Assembly (NCBI GenBank): GCA_029224185.1
Contig: CM055195.1
Location: 1,392,305-1,456,304, forward strand
DNA length: 64,000 nucleotides
Source of the DNA: Karalla daura
Taxonomy: Eukaryota > Chordata > Actinopteri > Chaetodontiformes > Leiognathidae
Direction of reading: 5' to 3'
A program made the position numbers and the translations under genes. Shown piece after piece: positions 24,447 through 34,972 of the stretch; positions within the stretch are counted from its first letter, which is position 1; each line of letters starts with the position of its first letter. Below the pieces are notes generated by a model. The model saw only the letters and a program-made list of their open reading frames with translations, ran no database searches and was not told the DNA's origin.

Positions 24447-25896
24447 TACACACAGCAGTCATATAATAGCTGCAGACAACGGAGGAGAATGAGGGGAAGA
24501 CGAGTGCGGCTGCAGCAGAAGAAATCCCCCCAAAGTGGCTCTGACCTTATTGTTAGACAAACGTCACAAAGAAAAAAAAAAGCCACAAGATGATGAGGAA
24601 TTAGAAGAAACACAAATCGCCTGCATAATGAGTTTTTTGCACTTGACAGAAAATTTTATATCGAGTGTGTTTTCTCTTTAGGCGCCAAGGAAAACACGAT
24701 ACATAAGGAAAGTGCGGGTTTTATTCTCTAGTTGTCAGCGTTTTAAGGAGTATGTAGGTCATGATGGCACACGATCAGAATACTGAGAGAGTGCGAGGCT
24801 TATTAAAGAAACATCAATCTAAAATTCACCAACATCGCGCTGGTTTCTCTTCTTCCAGGGATGAACTTGGAGACTGAGCCCTGCAGCGGCTGGCTGGGGC
24901 CGGCTGGCCCCTGGAAGTCAAAGACTGCTGACCTGTATACATCACACTGACTCCACCGCGCCTGTTTTGCACTCTTCACTGGTCTGATTTTCAATATTTT
25001 CTCCTCGTCCGCCCTGCTGACGATAGAGAGAGAGTCTGTGCTCGGTCCCCGCCATCGCCCGCACCACCCTCAGCTTTCAGCACCACAGAGGTCACGTCAA
25101 CAGAATTATTGAGGCCGTCAAGCATCTCCAGACACAAGCAGGGCGGACGCCGGACTTCCCAGCAGGCTGCCCGCACCACAAAAGACCTGATCTGAGGCCT
25201 GTGGCAGGTGGATTGTCAGAAACCTCCTCCAGGCCCGAAAACAGAACATACAAAAAAAAGTCCCAAGATAATTTGTGGTCAAATTTCATACAACGCAAGG
25301 GAAAAAAAAGTTGCATCATTAGTGTATCCATATCTACTTTATACTGTTCACAGTTCCACTTTCTCCTGTTTGCACCTCTACTCGGATGCATTTCCCTAGT
25401 CGCGGTACTTTATGTGTGCACCATAGTGACGTTGAATGTAATCATGTAACCTCAGACCATGAGGAAGCATTGGCATGCAGGTCTTTCCTTTGAAATCTCC
25501 TCTAAATATACAACGTTTCCTGACCACTCTCTGAATGCAGCCTCTGTATTTGACGAGGGCTGAACCGTGCAGACGTGCAGGTATTCACCCGGAGCGGTTT
25601 CCACAAGCCGAGCGCACAATGCGTTTCCATTTTGTTCTCGGTGTGACAGAACTAAGCACATTTCTGTTTGCCTCTCCCCGCCAGGCTCAGCCTGCTGCAC
25701 ACAGGGAGCGCCGCCTGCTACAGAGTCAGGCCCGCTCCTCAATCTCGCCACTTGGTCTTGACCCAGAAAGTCCACCGGAGCATGCTGAGCCATAAATGTT
25801 AATCTGTAGGTTACAAGAGAGTGAAGCGGAGCAGCTCCCAGAGCCGCAGCAGCAGGACGCCGTCCTGTGGCTGGTCGCAGTGGCTTTCATCTCAGC

Positions 25897-25979
25897 TGCT
25901 TCCAGCTGCAGCAGGACGCAGCTGGAAGCAGCAGGACGCAGCTGGAAGCAGCAGGACGCAGCTGGAAGCAGCTGCAGCT
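25897..25979. repeat. 20-bp minisatellite CTGGAAGCAGCAGGACGCAG
   Basis: Three near-exact units, with related partial sequence on both sides, immediately before the (CAG)20 run. Confidence 0.9.
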
Positions 25980-25988
25980 GCATCCTGT

Positions 25989-25991
<3 letters not shown>

Positions 25992-26051
<60 letters not shown>
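25992..26051. repeat. (CAG)20 trinucleotide repeat
   Basis: Sixty bases of uninterrupted CAG on the plus strand, followed by a short GGCGCCT duplication. In the direction of teneurin transcription it would read CTG. It is non-coding here. Confidence 0.97.
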
Positions 26052-26053
<2 letters not shown>

Positions 26054-26169
26054 CCTGGCGCCTGGCGCCTGGCCTCATGTTCTGTCCTCCATCCGAGGAG
26101 CCACTGCAGCCCCGCAACCCCCCCCGACCCCTCTGCCGCCCCCCTCCCCGACCCTCCCCGACCCTTCCG

Positions 26170-26170
<1 letters not shown>

Positions 26171-26201
<31 letters not shown>
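26171..26201. repeat. Poly-C run of 31
   Basis: Uninterrupted C run at the end of a C-rich tract (26119-26201). It lies 211 bases before the assembly gap. Confidence 0.92.
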
Positions 26202-26412
26202 TTCAATCAACATGCAATGGCAGGTATCACATTATACTGCACAGACATTCAAGATGGAAAACAGTATGTAAATCCATCTTTAGGTTCATATAAAATTCTA
26301 TTAATATTCTCAGCCCGGGACCGGGCGCGTTCAGGCATCCATATTTTAATTCGATGAAATGGAAGAAGTCGAAGAATTAAGAATACGATCGGTTATGAAG
26401 CAGCTAATTCAA

Positions 26413-26512
26413 NNNNNNNNNNNNNNNNNNNNNNNNNNNNNNNNNNNNNNNNNNNNNNNNNNNNNNNNNNNNNNNNNNNNNNNNNNNNNNNNNNNNNNNN
26501 NNNNNNNNNNNN
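26413..26512. other. Assembly gap (100 N)
   Basis: Exactly 100 undetermined bases, the usual placeholder for a gap of unknown size. It lies about 210 bases after a run of 31 C and 360 bases after (CAG)20, both hard to sequence. Confidence 0.98.
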
Positions 26513-26579
26513 GTGGGTAGTTTGTCAGGCTGCATTAACCTTCACATGTTTGTTCTGATGTGTTGGAACAGGCGGCTCG

Positions 26580-27070
26580 GCCACGGCGAGCGCCGTATCA
26601 AATGTTATAATTCATAAGGTCATCGTCTGAGCCGCTATCAGCATCAACAAGTAATGAGAGCTATTACAGGCCGAGCACCAGCTCTGCCTCCATATCTCCC
26701 TGATCTTAGAGGAGTAATTTTTACAGAGGGAGAGAAGTGTTCTTGATTGCCCCCTTAATAATCTATAAAACTGTTTAGGGCCAGAATTCAAGCCGGCATT
26801 ATCCCTAAAGGAGGGAGTTCTCATCACACAGAATATTAAATTCTCCACAGGAATAATGAAAGGGGAAATTACTTAAGGACATGAACATGGAGTGGCAGTG
26901 TTGTGTACACAGTTCTTCTAATATTTCTGAATTAATTAGAAGATTTTTAAGCTCCGAGCGAACTTAAACCCACTGCGAGGTATTTTCTGCTCTACGCTGC
27001 ATCTGAAATTGTAGACACCTGCTTTGATTAGTGGGATTAAAGGGCAATGAAGCCTGAAGCCCAGGAATTA
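26580..27070. promoter_or_regulatory. Candidate conserved non-coding block after the gap
   Basis: About 490 repeat-free bases, rich in TAAT and ATTA core sites, with no ORF of interest. Candidate by composition only. Confidence 0.22.
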
Positions 27071-27343
27071 GGCTAAAGCCTCAATCAGGGGTCACAGTAG
27101 CAAAGCTTTCACAAAAAAAGGAATAATAATAAAAAATGGTGTGATAGAGGGAGTAAAGCTGCGCTCCATGCCGGCAGCGTGCTGCAGCTTCTGGCCGTGC
27201 AGCGAGTTGATGGCTTAATGTTCCTGAGAGCGCTGCTCTCTCCCCGCTGGACTGTAAACACTTCATTTTGCAGGTTCTGGTTCATAGTTTTGATCCTCTT
27301 CAATGGTGATAGAGGGAAGAGAACTCCAAATTATTATCACTGC

Positions 27344-27346
<3 letters not shown>

Positions 27347-27376
<30 letters not shown>
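27347..27376. repeat. (GA)15 microsatellite
   Basis: Uninterrupted GA dinucleotides. Confidence 0.95.
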
Positions 27377-27378
<2 letters not shown>

Positions 27379-27889
27379 CTAATAGGAGCCGTTCTCATGT
27401 TGAGATGCTCGATACACGACCGCGTCAATATCTCAGAAAACCCAGAGACGAGTGTTTCTGCGGCGGATGGAGCCCCAGTCTGCTCTGCTCCGGGTGTGGA
27501 GGGAGGGGGCAATAAGTCACTGCTGGGGCCTGAAGTGATGAAGATCTGTTTTACTTTACAATTCTAGTCCCTGTCAGAGGAGGCGGAGGAGGAGGAGGAG
27601 GAGGAGGACGAAGCAGAAAATGGCCTCAACCGCTGCAGTTCCTCAACAGCACTTCGGACAACAGCCATAAATCAATTTATCCAGACAGATACACTCGTCC
27701 TTCTGGGCTTTCCTGTGGACTTGGATGTGTGTGTGTGTATGTGTGTGTGTGTGAATGCCACACATGCACACTATGCTACAGTGAAGTCAGACAGGAGCAG
27801 TGATGCTGTGCTGCAGACACAGTGTGTGAACCTGAAGCATTTAGTCTAATGAGCGCTGCCTCTAAATGTCTGCAACACAAAATAAAACC

Positions 27890-27891
<2 letters not shown>

Positions 27892-27944
<53 letters not shown>

Positions 27945-27945
27945 T
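27892..27945. repeat. (CT)n microsatellite
   Basis: About 26 CT units with one TG interruption. Confidence 0.95.
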
Positions 27946-28363
27946 GTCCCATGCTGAGGGCAGGGAGCAGGAAGTTGTGTGACCCAGCAGGCTGCAGACC
28001 CCCCCCACCGACACACACCCCCCTCGTGGAGGCCGCTCACACTCTGAGGGTCAGAGGAGATCTCTGCCCCGGCTTCACCACCACAGGCTGCACACTATAG
28101 ATCCGCTTCAGTTTAACAAAGAGTGTGTGTGCGAGCTCATCGACACTTGAATTATTAGTGGATCGAGCGGGTCATCTCTGCAGGAGATTTACACCCCGGC
28201 GAGGCTTTCAGCCTTTCATAAAGCGTTTTATGTGCAGATAAATTCAGTGATTGGAGCAGAGCCATCGCTGCCTGGAGAACAGCGAGGTGAGAGGTGATGG
28301 AGACTGGGAGGAAGATGATGCTCTGCATGTCATCACTGTGAATTAAAGGACTTGAGAGTAACC

Positions 28364-28365
<2 letters not shown>

Positions 28366-28409
<44 letters not shown>
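28366..28409. repeat. (CA)22 microsatellite
   Basis: Uninterrupted CA dinucleotides about 300 bases from the candidate first-exon donor. Confidence 0.96.
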
Positions 28410-28412
<3 letters not shown>

Positions 28413-28663
28413 CTATAACTCCCCCTCCCAGTCTGAGACTTTCACTAAATCTGGATGTTCATCTGGATCTGGATGAACTTCAGCAACTCATCAGAGCAGC
28501 TGTAAATCTGCTAAAAATAAATAAATAATAATAAGAAAAATAAAAATCAACAGGATGTGCTCACACACACACATACACACACACAGCGAGGCCATTTCCT
28601 CTAGACTGTGCGAAGTGTAGATGGAACCGGTCTGTGCACATCTCCACGTGTGTGTGTGTGTTA

Positions 28664-28681
28664 CCCCCCCCCCCCCCCCCC
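28664..28681. repeat. Poly-C run
   Basis: Eighteen C residues, 25 bases inside the candidate first intron (gene strand: poly-G). Confidence 0.92.
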
Positions 28682-28707
28682 AACCGCTCCAGACACCCTG
28701 AACTGAC

Positions 28708-29172
28708 CTGCGGCTGCAGCCTGTCCGTCCGGGCGCGCAAACTTCCAACGAGCGTCCGTCCAAACTTCTCCTCCGAGTTCTCCTCTGTGCTCCTCTCTCT
28801 GCTCCTCAGGTGAGCAGCTGCTCGGCTCCTCCTCAGGTTAACCCCCCCGTCCCTCCTCCCCAGCGTCGCTGGGCTCTGGTTCGGCTGCGGAGCGGCGCAG
28901 CCTCCGCTGCAGAGCTCCGCTCCTCCGGTCCCGGTGTAACGCAGCTCCGCGCGTCCGCACGCCTTCCCTCTGCTCAGGCAGGATCTCCGCGGTGTGCTCC
29001 GTGTCCTCCTCCTCCTTCTCCTCCTCCTCTACGGGGAAGCGTGTGCAGGCTGCGGGCGCTGCTGCAGCCGCTCCGCTGCGCGTCTGTGTGATGCGTCAGC
29101 GCAGAAAGTGCGCATCTCGCTGCTGCTGCTGCGCTGCGCGGACTGACTGGCGCTGCGTCTCTGCTCAGTCTG

Positions 29173-29212
<40 letters not shown>

Positions 29213-29290
29213 AGCCTGCTCCTCTGCTGGAGTCTGCTCCGATCTGCTCTGCTCCGCTCTGATCTGCTCTGCTGTGGTGGAGGAGGCCGT
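28708..29290 (-). promoter_or_regulatory. CpG-rich block: candidate promoter and non-coding first exon of the teneurin gene
   Basis: CpG dinucleotides are dense from about 28.72 to 29.17 kb, unlike the surroundings. On the minus strand the block ends in GGCTGCAGCCGCAG followed by the donor GTCAGT at 28707, as expected for a non-coding first exon spliced to the acceptor at 15851. It contains a (CAG)n run (minus strand) near 29174-29211 and an upstream ORF beginning MRTFCADASHRR, ending before the donor. The start of transcription cannot be placed; the block probably begins within 29.1-29.3 kb. A plus-strand donor-like CAGGTGAGC at 28807 is an alternative reading on the other strand. Confidence 0.4.
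29174..29211. repeat. (CTG)12-13 trinucleotide repeat in the CpG-rich block
   Basis: Uninterrupted CTG on the plus strand, CAG on the gene strand; a shorter CTG run sits at about 29120. Confidence 0.95.
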
Positions 29291-29800
29291 AAATAAAAAA
29301 AGAAAAGGAAAGAAAAGAGGAGGGAGGGGGTCAACTGTGACCTCCAGCTGCACAATCTTACATCATTAGATGTTTTTTCCTTATCCTATTTTTTTTAGAA
29401 TACAATAATTTTCATTAAGTTCCCTACCATTGACAAACATGTCATTTTCACCCTGATGGGATCGACCAAGTCGATTGGCTGATCGACTGGTCAGACTGGT
29501 GCTGCTTCTTTCTAGGTGCTCTGGTTTTTTGAGGGATGCGTTAATATATGTCAGCTATGTTATCATTGACATATGCATGTTACATATGCACATATACAGT
29601 GTGTATGGAGTGTGTACAGTGTGTCTATGTACAGATGACTTATATGTGCACACTGTGTATACAGCACATACTAGAACAACACATTTAGAATCAATGATTA
29701 AAATGTAAAATAAATTAAATTAAAAGAAAAAGTTGCATAGGTACAAAATTATGTGCTCCACAGTGTCAGTTGTACCCAGAGGTGGAAGGAAATACACCCT

Positions 29801-29802
<2 letters not shown>

Positions 29803-29838
<36 letters not shown>
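29803..29838. repeat. (AC)18 microsatellite
   Basis: Uninterrupted AC dinucleotides. Confidence 0.96.
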
Positions 29839-29839
<1 letters not shown>

Positions 29840-31457
29840 ATTCACTCTCATTGCCTCAGCAGCTCAGCTTCCAGTGTGACTGGCACCAGGAAGTGAGGCC
29901 AGAGCTCAGGCTCAGTCCTCTCCGCTCTGCTCCAGTAACAAGACGTTCATCAAGTCGACTCAGGTCTGAAGCTCCTCACCTTGACTCTGTCAAACAGAAG
30001 ACGGCACAGAGGAAAAAGAAAAAAGAGTCGGGCTGATGTAAATGTGTTATTTCTCACGGACGACGAGCAGCTAAGGGTTATTCAAGCTGTTAATTAAAGT
30101 GTTAGACAAACAAGGAGGTCTGAACGACTCCGCTCAGATTGAAATGTTGCAGGCGAATAAAACGCTCGATTCATATTGTTTTGTTGGCTCTGCCGTCTGC
30201 GCTCAAATCGATCAAGTGCAACGATAAATATGCACGGCTGGAGTTCAGTCGCAGGCGAAGCCTTTCCAAAGGTTATTGATGTGAATATCATTTTTAGATT
30301 TTGTCTCCACGTCTCTCACATTAACACACAATGGAAGCCGAGCTTTGCTCTGAGGGGTCTTTGGTTTCTGATTTCATGGACATAAAGACGTGGAGGGCAG
30401 TAGGAACTTCATCTCGATGAGCTCCGGTTGCAGAGATAAGTAAGTACGCTTGCCTTCCGGACATTTTCTGTCCCGGTCTCAAACCAAGAGGAAAAAAAAA
30501 CACATTTACTTTGAATTAGCCTTTTGATTGAAGAAAACATGTGAGACCCTATCTCACGGGCTTCAAATGATAGCATTTAGGGGAGAGCGCGCAGAAAGCA
30601 GGGTTTCATTAATTACAAAAGCAACAGCCCGCTAATCCCACTAGAAAGGCATTTTGAGGCAAAGTCGTTTTGGTTCTGAGGGAGAAAGAAGAGAGAAAGA
30701 CTAACAATACCAGTGGTAGATCACAGACCTTCAAGCTCTGGTCTGCAGGCCCGTGGCTCTATAGGGGGCCAGCTACTGCAGCTCTGACTGGGCAGTTTTT
30801 TCTAAATCCCCTTCCTGAATTTACCCCACGTCCGACCACATGCAGTGATGAAGTTATCACCGAGGACAGCTTTTCTCCAGGCAAAATCAGCCCTGGCCTT
30901 CGATGCTTGATTCTTCTATTATACCCGGGGCACATCAAAAACTCGCCTCCATCAAATGGCATTATCTGCATGAAAGGCAACTGCCCAACAATCCATCTCC
31001 AACTCCGCCATTCAATCTTCAGTCAAGGGCATGCAAAAAAAAGAGAAGGGGGAAGAAAGAGAGGACATGAAAAGGGAGAGGAATTTTTGTAAGGGCTGCT
31101 GAAGCCAACACCCCTTCTGCTTCCATCCCTTTTTCCTCCACTTCAAGTCAAACTACTTTCTTCCCTCTTCTGTAATATTCTTGGGGGCTTTTCAGAGACT
31201 GTATGTGGAACTTAGTTACTAAGCAACATATTCACACATTTTATCCAAATAAAGGGTCTTTCAAGTTTGGCACACTAGAGGGTTAATGATAGATTAACAG
31301 TCCTTCACTTTGTTGAACCAAAAGAACGGTTCATTCTGCTCCACTGAAAATATATATAAAAAAACCTTCCTGTTCTACAACTCATCTCCAGGTTCCATCC
31401 TTGAAGCAGATTTTCCTTTTTCTGCAAGACCTTCAGCAGCTTCAGGTCCTCCCAGCT

Positions 31458-31458
<1 letters not shown>

Positions 31459-31533
<75 letters not shown>
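31459..31533. repeat. (CT)37 microsatellite
   Basis: Uninterrupted CT dinucleotides, 75 bases. Confidence 0.97.
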
Positions 31534-31536
<3 letters not shown>

Positions 31537-33179
31537 GTCTGTGTCCGTGCAGTCAACTGTGCCCTCTATTGGAGACCAGTCACTCCCAGCACCCAGACCC
31601 AGAGTCTGCAGCCCGGTGTAATGAGAGAGATGATGCAGCGGCTGCCTTCTGCATGATGAAAAGAGCAGCGAGGGACTCTGAAACTGCAGTTTGGATATGG
31701 TGGCCATTTAAGGATTCAGTGACAACAACGAGAGCAAAAAACAGGCTTTAAATGAAAGGAAAGGCCCACAGACGCGTCACAGGCGAATGCTGGAGCCTCC
31801 AAACAGAACGCAGTGGAATCAGCGCTCGGTTCGTGCATCCTGTAGTGCCGTGCTTTTTTTTACACCCCAGGATTAAAGTCAGGAATACCGACTATAATTA
31901 AACATGGGAGCATACGCTGTTTGCTGCAATCTCTTCCTGGTTTGCAGGAAATGTGGCTGAATACACACAACATGAACCAGAAACTTCAGCATTAAAGCCC
32001 AGGAGCATAGCATACATTAAAGAATAAAAGCCTATATCTGTGCTCAGCTCCGTATGTCCTACACATGTTCAGTGAGAGCAGAGAAAACAGATGGGCCACA
32101 CCGCAGGGACACAGAGACCTGTGGACATTAGAAAAAAGCAACATTGACAAATTATGCATACACTCCCTCACACTTCCCGTGCTTGCAGGAATTTGTCCCC
32201 GTGGGGTCAGACAGCGTTCTGACGTGTTCTTGTCTTGTGTGATGTATGTTAAAAAGCAAACTCAACAATAGGTGTGTGCTCCGTATATGTGCAAGCATTA
32301 TATCCACTCTGCAAAGGCTGTTGCCTTTTGTTGGTCCAGCATTGTGTTAGGCAAACTTAACGGACATGTATAACGGGATTGGACAGTACTTCCCTTTTCA
32401 TGTGGAAATGAATCCCTTCCAAAGGGAAAACACAGCTTTCACCCTCGGTTACGCGGTTAGGGTTTTGGGGGAAGCACCTTTTTTTTCTCTTTTTTTTCTT
32501 TATCTTTTCTCTCCCCCACTTTTGTATCTGGGGGAAAGGGGAAAAAAGAAGGAAAAATTATTTGTTTATTTAAGGCACTATTAGCAGTTTCTACAGAGCG
32601 AGAGTATTTTAGTGCTAAAATGAGGAGTTAGCTTTTGCAAATGGACCTCGGATTTATTCAGAGGAGCAAAATCTCTCCCAGTCGCCTGCAGTAAAGCAGG
32701 ACGGAGATGGATGCCTCTCTGCCAAGCTCTCAAATCTCAGAGGACATTTTGAAACTAGGTGGGAGGGCCTTGGTTTTCTTCTGAGGCCATTCTCTCAACA
32801 TTTCTATTTCTTGCAGTGGGTCGCTATGGCACCACCAGGAAGAGTGAAACACCGGACGGCAAGAGCAAATAAACCCTGCCAACGACGAGGGATTATAAAG
32901 ATGCATGAGCTGGATCATTTTCACATCCAGCTTTAGTCTCAGATCCAACATCCAACATGACCCTGGACCCCAACAAAAGAACCGTTGCAACATTATTACT
33001 TTAGAATTTCTCCAGAATTAAGAAAAGAAAAAAAATAAAATACATTTTTTCCTCTGAATTTGTGGCTGACAAGAACAAGTTTTTTTCGTTTTTTTTTCCA
33101 ATATATGTCTAGAGAGGAGCGACAGTAAAATGAAGGACCTTTGAAAATATCAGGCGGGCTCAGTGTCATTCTACATTTT

Positions 33180-33440
33180 TCAGACGGGTGGACAGCCTCA
33201 AAGGGAAGAGCCGGGCCGGGCCTCGGCCGGTGGCGGGAGACCTCCTGAGCTACAAGCAGTCCATTTAAGAAGATTAAGCGCGGAGCAGCGGGGGCAGCGC
33301 GCTGAAGACACACTTCCTCTGAGCGTGAGGAGTCTGACAGACAGCGGCCGGCCGGGGACAGGCGCCGTCCCTCAGCGTCTCGCTGGACAGAGCAACACGA
33401 ACGCGTCTCTCTCCACCTCTGCCCACCCGAGGCTGCCAGG
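33180..33440. promoter_or_regulatory. CpG-rich block of unknown role
   Basis: Contains GCCGGGCCGGGCCTCGGCC and GCGGCCGGCCGGGG within otherwise A/T-rich flanks. Open frames occur on both strands but match no recognised family. This is another possible upstream teneurin promoter or enhancer; it could also be a chance GC-rich tract. Confidence 0.2.
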
Positions 33441-33934
33441 AGAACAGGGCCCGTACGGGATAATGAAGCCTCATCCAACTCTGCTATATCATTTCTAACA
33501 ACGTACAATTTTTTTCCTATACAAAGAAAAAAAATCAATTTGGTTTCCAGTGATACGATTGCCTGGCTGCACGCAGTCTAAAGCAATAATTTACTGGTGG
33601 AGAGGAAAAAAAGACTTGGTTTGTTTTCCTGCTAAATTGTGCAAACGGTGCATCATAATACTGAGGAACGTTGAGAGGCTCATAAAAAGCTTTGAAACAT
33701 TTGTGCGCTCCTATAATCATGAAGCAGAGCCACGCTGGAGGAACGGTGGAAAAGCATGAAACAGAAACACAAGATCAAGAAAGTGCTTTGAGCTCATTCA
33801 GATGGAGCTGCGGAGGAGAGGCCGAGGCCCAGGAGGAACCTGGAGCTCCTGACACCACTCCAGCAACCAGGAGAGCAGCTGCAGCAGGAAGGAGCTGCTG
33901 GTCACCTGGTCCGAGGACGCAAGTGTTTACCTGG

Positions 33935-33938
33935 ACAC

Positions 33939-34004
<66 letters not shown>
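33935..34004. repeat. (AC)n microsatellite
   Basis: About 35 units with one AA interruption. Confidence 0.97.
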
Positions 34005-34007
<3 letters not shown>

Positions 34008-34590
34008 CCTGCTGTCGGAGAGTAAACAACAGAGAGGTTTTTAAGTGGAGTGGCCGACTCAGAACAGCTGCTGTTGTCTGTCAGGGGAGCTGCTATTCTG
34101 AGCTCCTCACTATAATCAGCTGCGCTCTGTGACTGGAGTCACAGCGTTACCTGTCTGACTGTGGCCCTGCTGTTCACACGCTGCCACTCTGTCACTGTCT
34201 CAAGCACATGTCTGAACAATCTCCTGCGGTAAAACCAAGAAAGGAGGAAGTGAGGGCGCTCCACGCCGCTGGCTTAGAGCTTGGCCAGCGTGAGTGATGG
34301 TGACGTAGCCTCAGCGCTAACTGGGTCGACGGCACTCTCGCATTCATTGGCTGGATTCATCAGGATGCAGAGAGACCTGGGAAGAGCCGTTCTCGTCCCT
34401 GACCTCAATCTCAATTTGTTTTTAAAATAAGAGGAATAAAATAAGAGGAATAATTCTTATTCTCTGTGAAACCAGAGCTACGATCCTGCAGCTCCCAGGG
34501 TGACTCTGTGCCCTCATCATTTCCAGGAACTGATTCAAAGATCTAAGAAAACTATGTTCTGGACGTCCATCTTCCTCAGAGTGGAGGACC

Positions 34591-34972
34591 AGGACCACAT
34601 GGTACCAGGGTTATTATGGGATGGAGCAGGACCACATGGTACCAGGGTTATAATGGGATGGAGCAGGACCACATGGTACCAGGGTTATTATGGGATGGAG
34701 CAGGACCACATGGTACCAGGGTTATTATGGGATGGAGCAGGACCACATGGTACCAGGGTTATAATGGGATGGAGCAGGACCACATGGTACCAGGGTTATT
34801 ATGGGATGGACCAGGACCACATGGTACCAGGGTTATTATGGGATGGAGCAGGACCACATGGTACCAGGGTTATTATGGGATGGAGCAGGACCACATGGTA
34901 CCAGGGTTATTATGGGATGGAGCAGGACCACATGGTACCAGGGTTATTATGGGATGGAGCAGGAACACACTC
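34591..34972. repeat. 37-bp minisatellite, 10 copies
   Basis: Units start every 37 bases from 34591 to 34924, with a degraded one at 34961. The unit begins AGGACCACATGGTACCAGGG and ends TTATTATGGGATGGAGC. Variants are single-base (TTATAATGGG in three copies, GGACC for GGAGC in one). Thirty-seven is not a multiple of three and the unit has no plus-strand stop, so all three frames stay open. Confidence 0.97.

Larger units (their letters stand above)
15851..28707 (-). other. Upstream intron of the teneurin gene (inferred)
   Basis: This lies between the acceptor at 15851 and the best first-exon candidate, whose donor is at 28707. It is non-coding and holds many CA/GT arrays, the GGGGGCCC array, long poly-G and poly-C runs, a (CAG)20 and the assembly gap. 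The stretches 15900-17040, 19200-21590 and 22800-23530 hold no recognisable gene or repeat. Its status as intron depends on the first-exon call. Confidence 0.45.

Noticed and set aside
24830..24960. Acceptor-like TTTCTCTTCTTCCAG on the plus strand followed by an open stretch
   Set aside because: Wrong strand for the teneurin gene, no downstream donor in frame and no protein similarity.
28795..28815. Plus-strand splice signal CTCAGGTGAGC at the CpG-rich block
   Set aside because: A good donor by itself, but the only supported gene is on the minus strand and no plus-strand exon or partner acceptor was found; kept only as an alternative in the promoter entry.
34591..34972. Regularly spaced repeat resembling a CRISPR array
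   Set aside because: The repeats are directly adjacent with no unique spacers, and the genome is eukaryotic.
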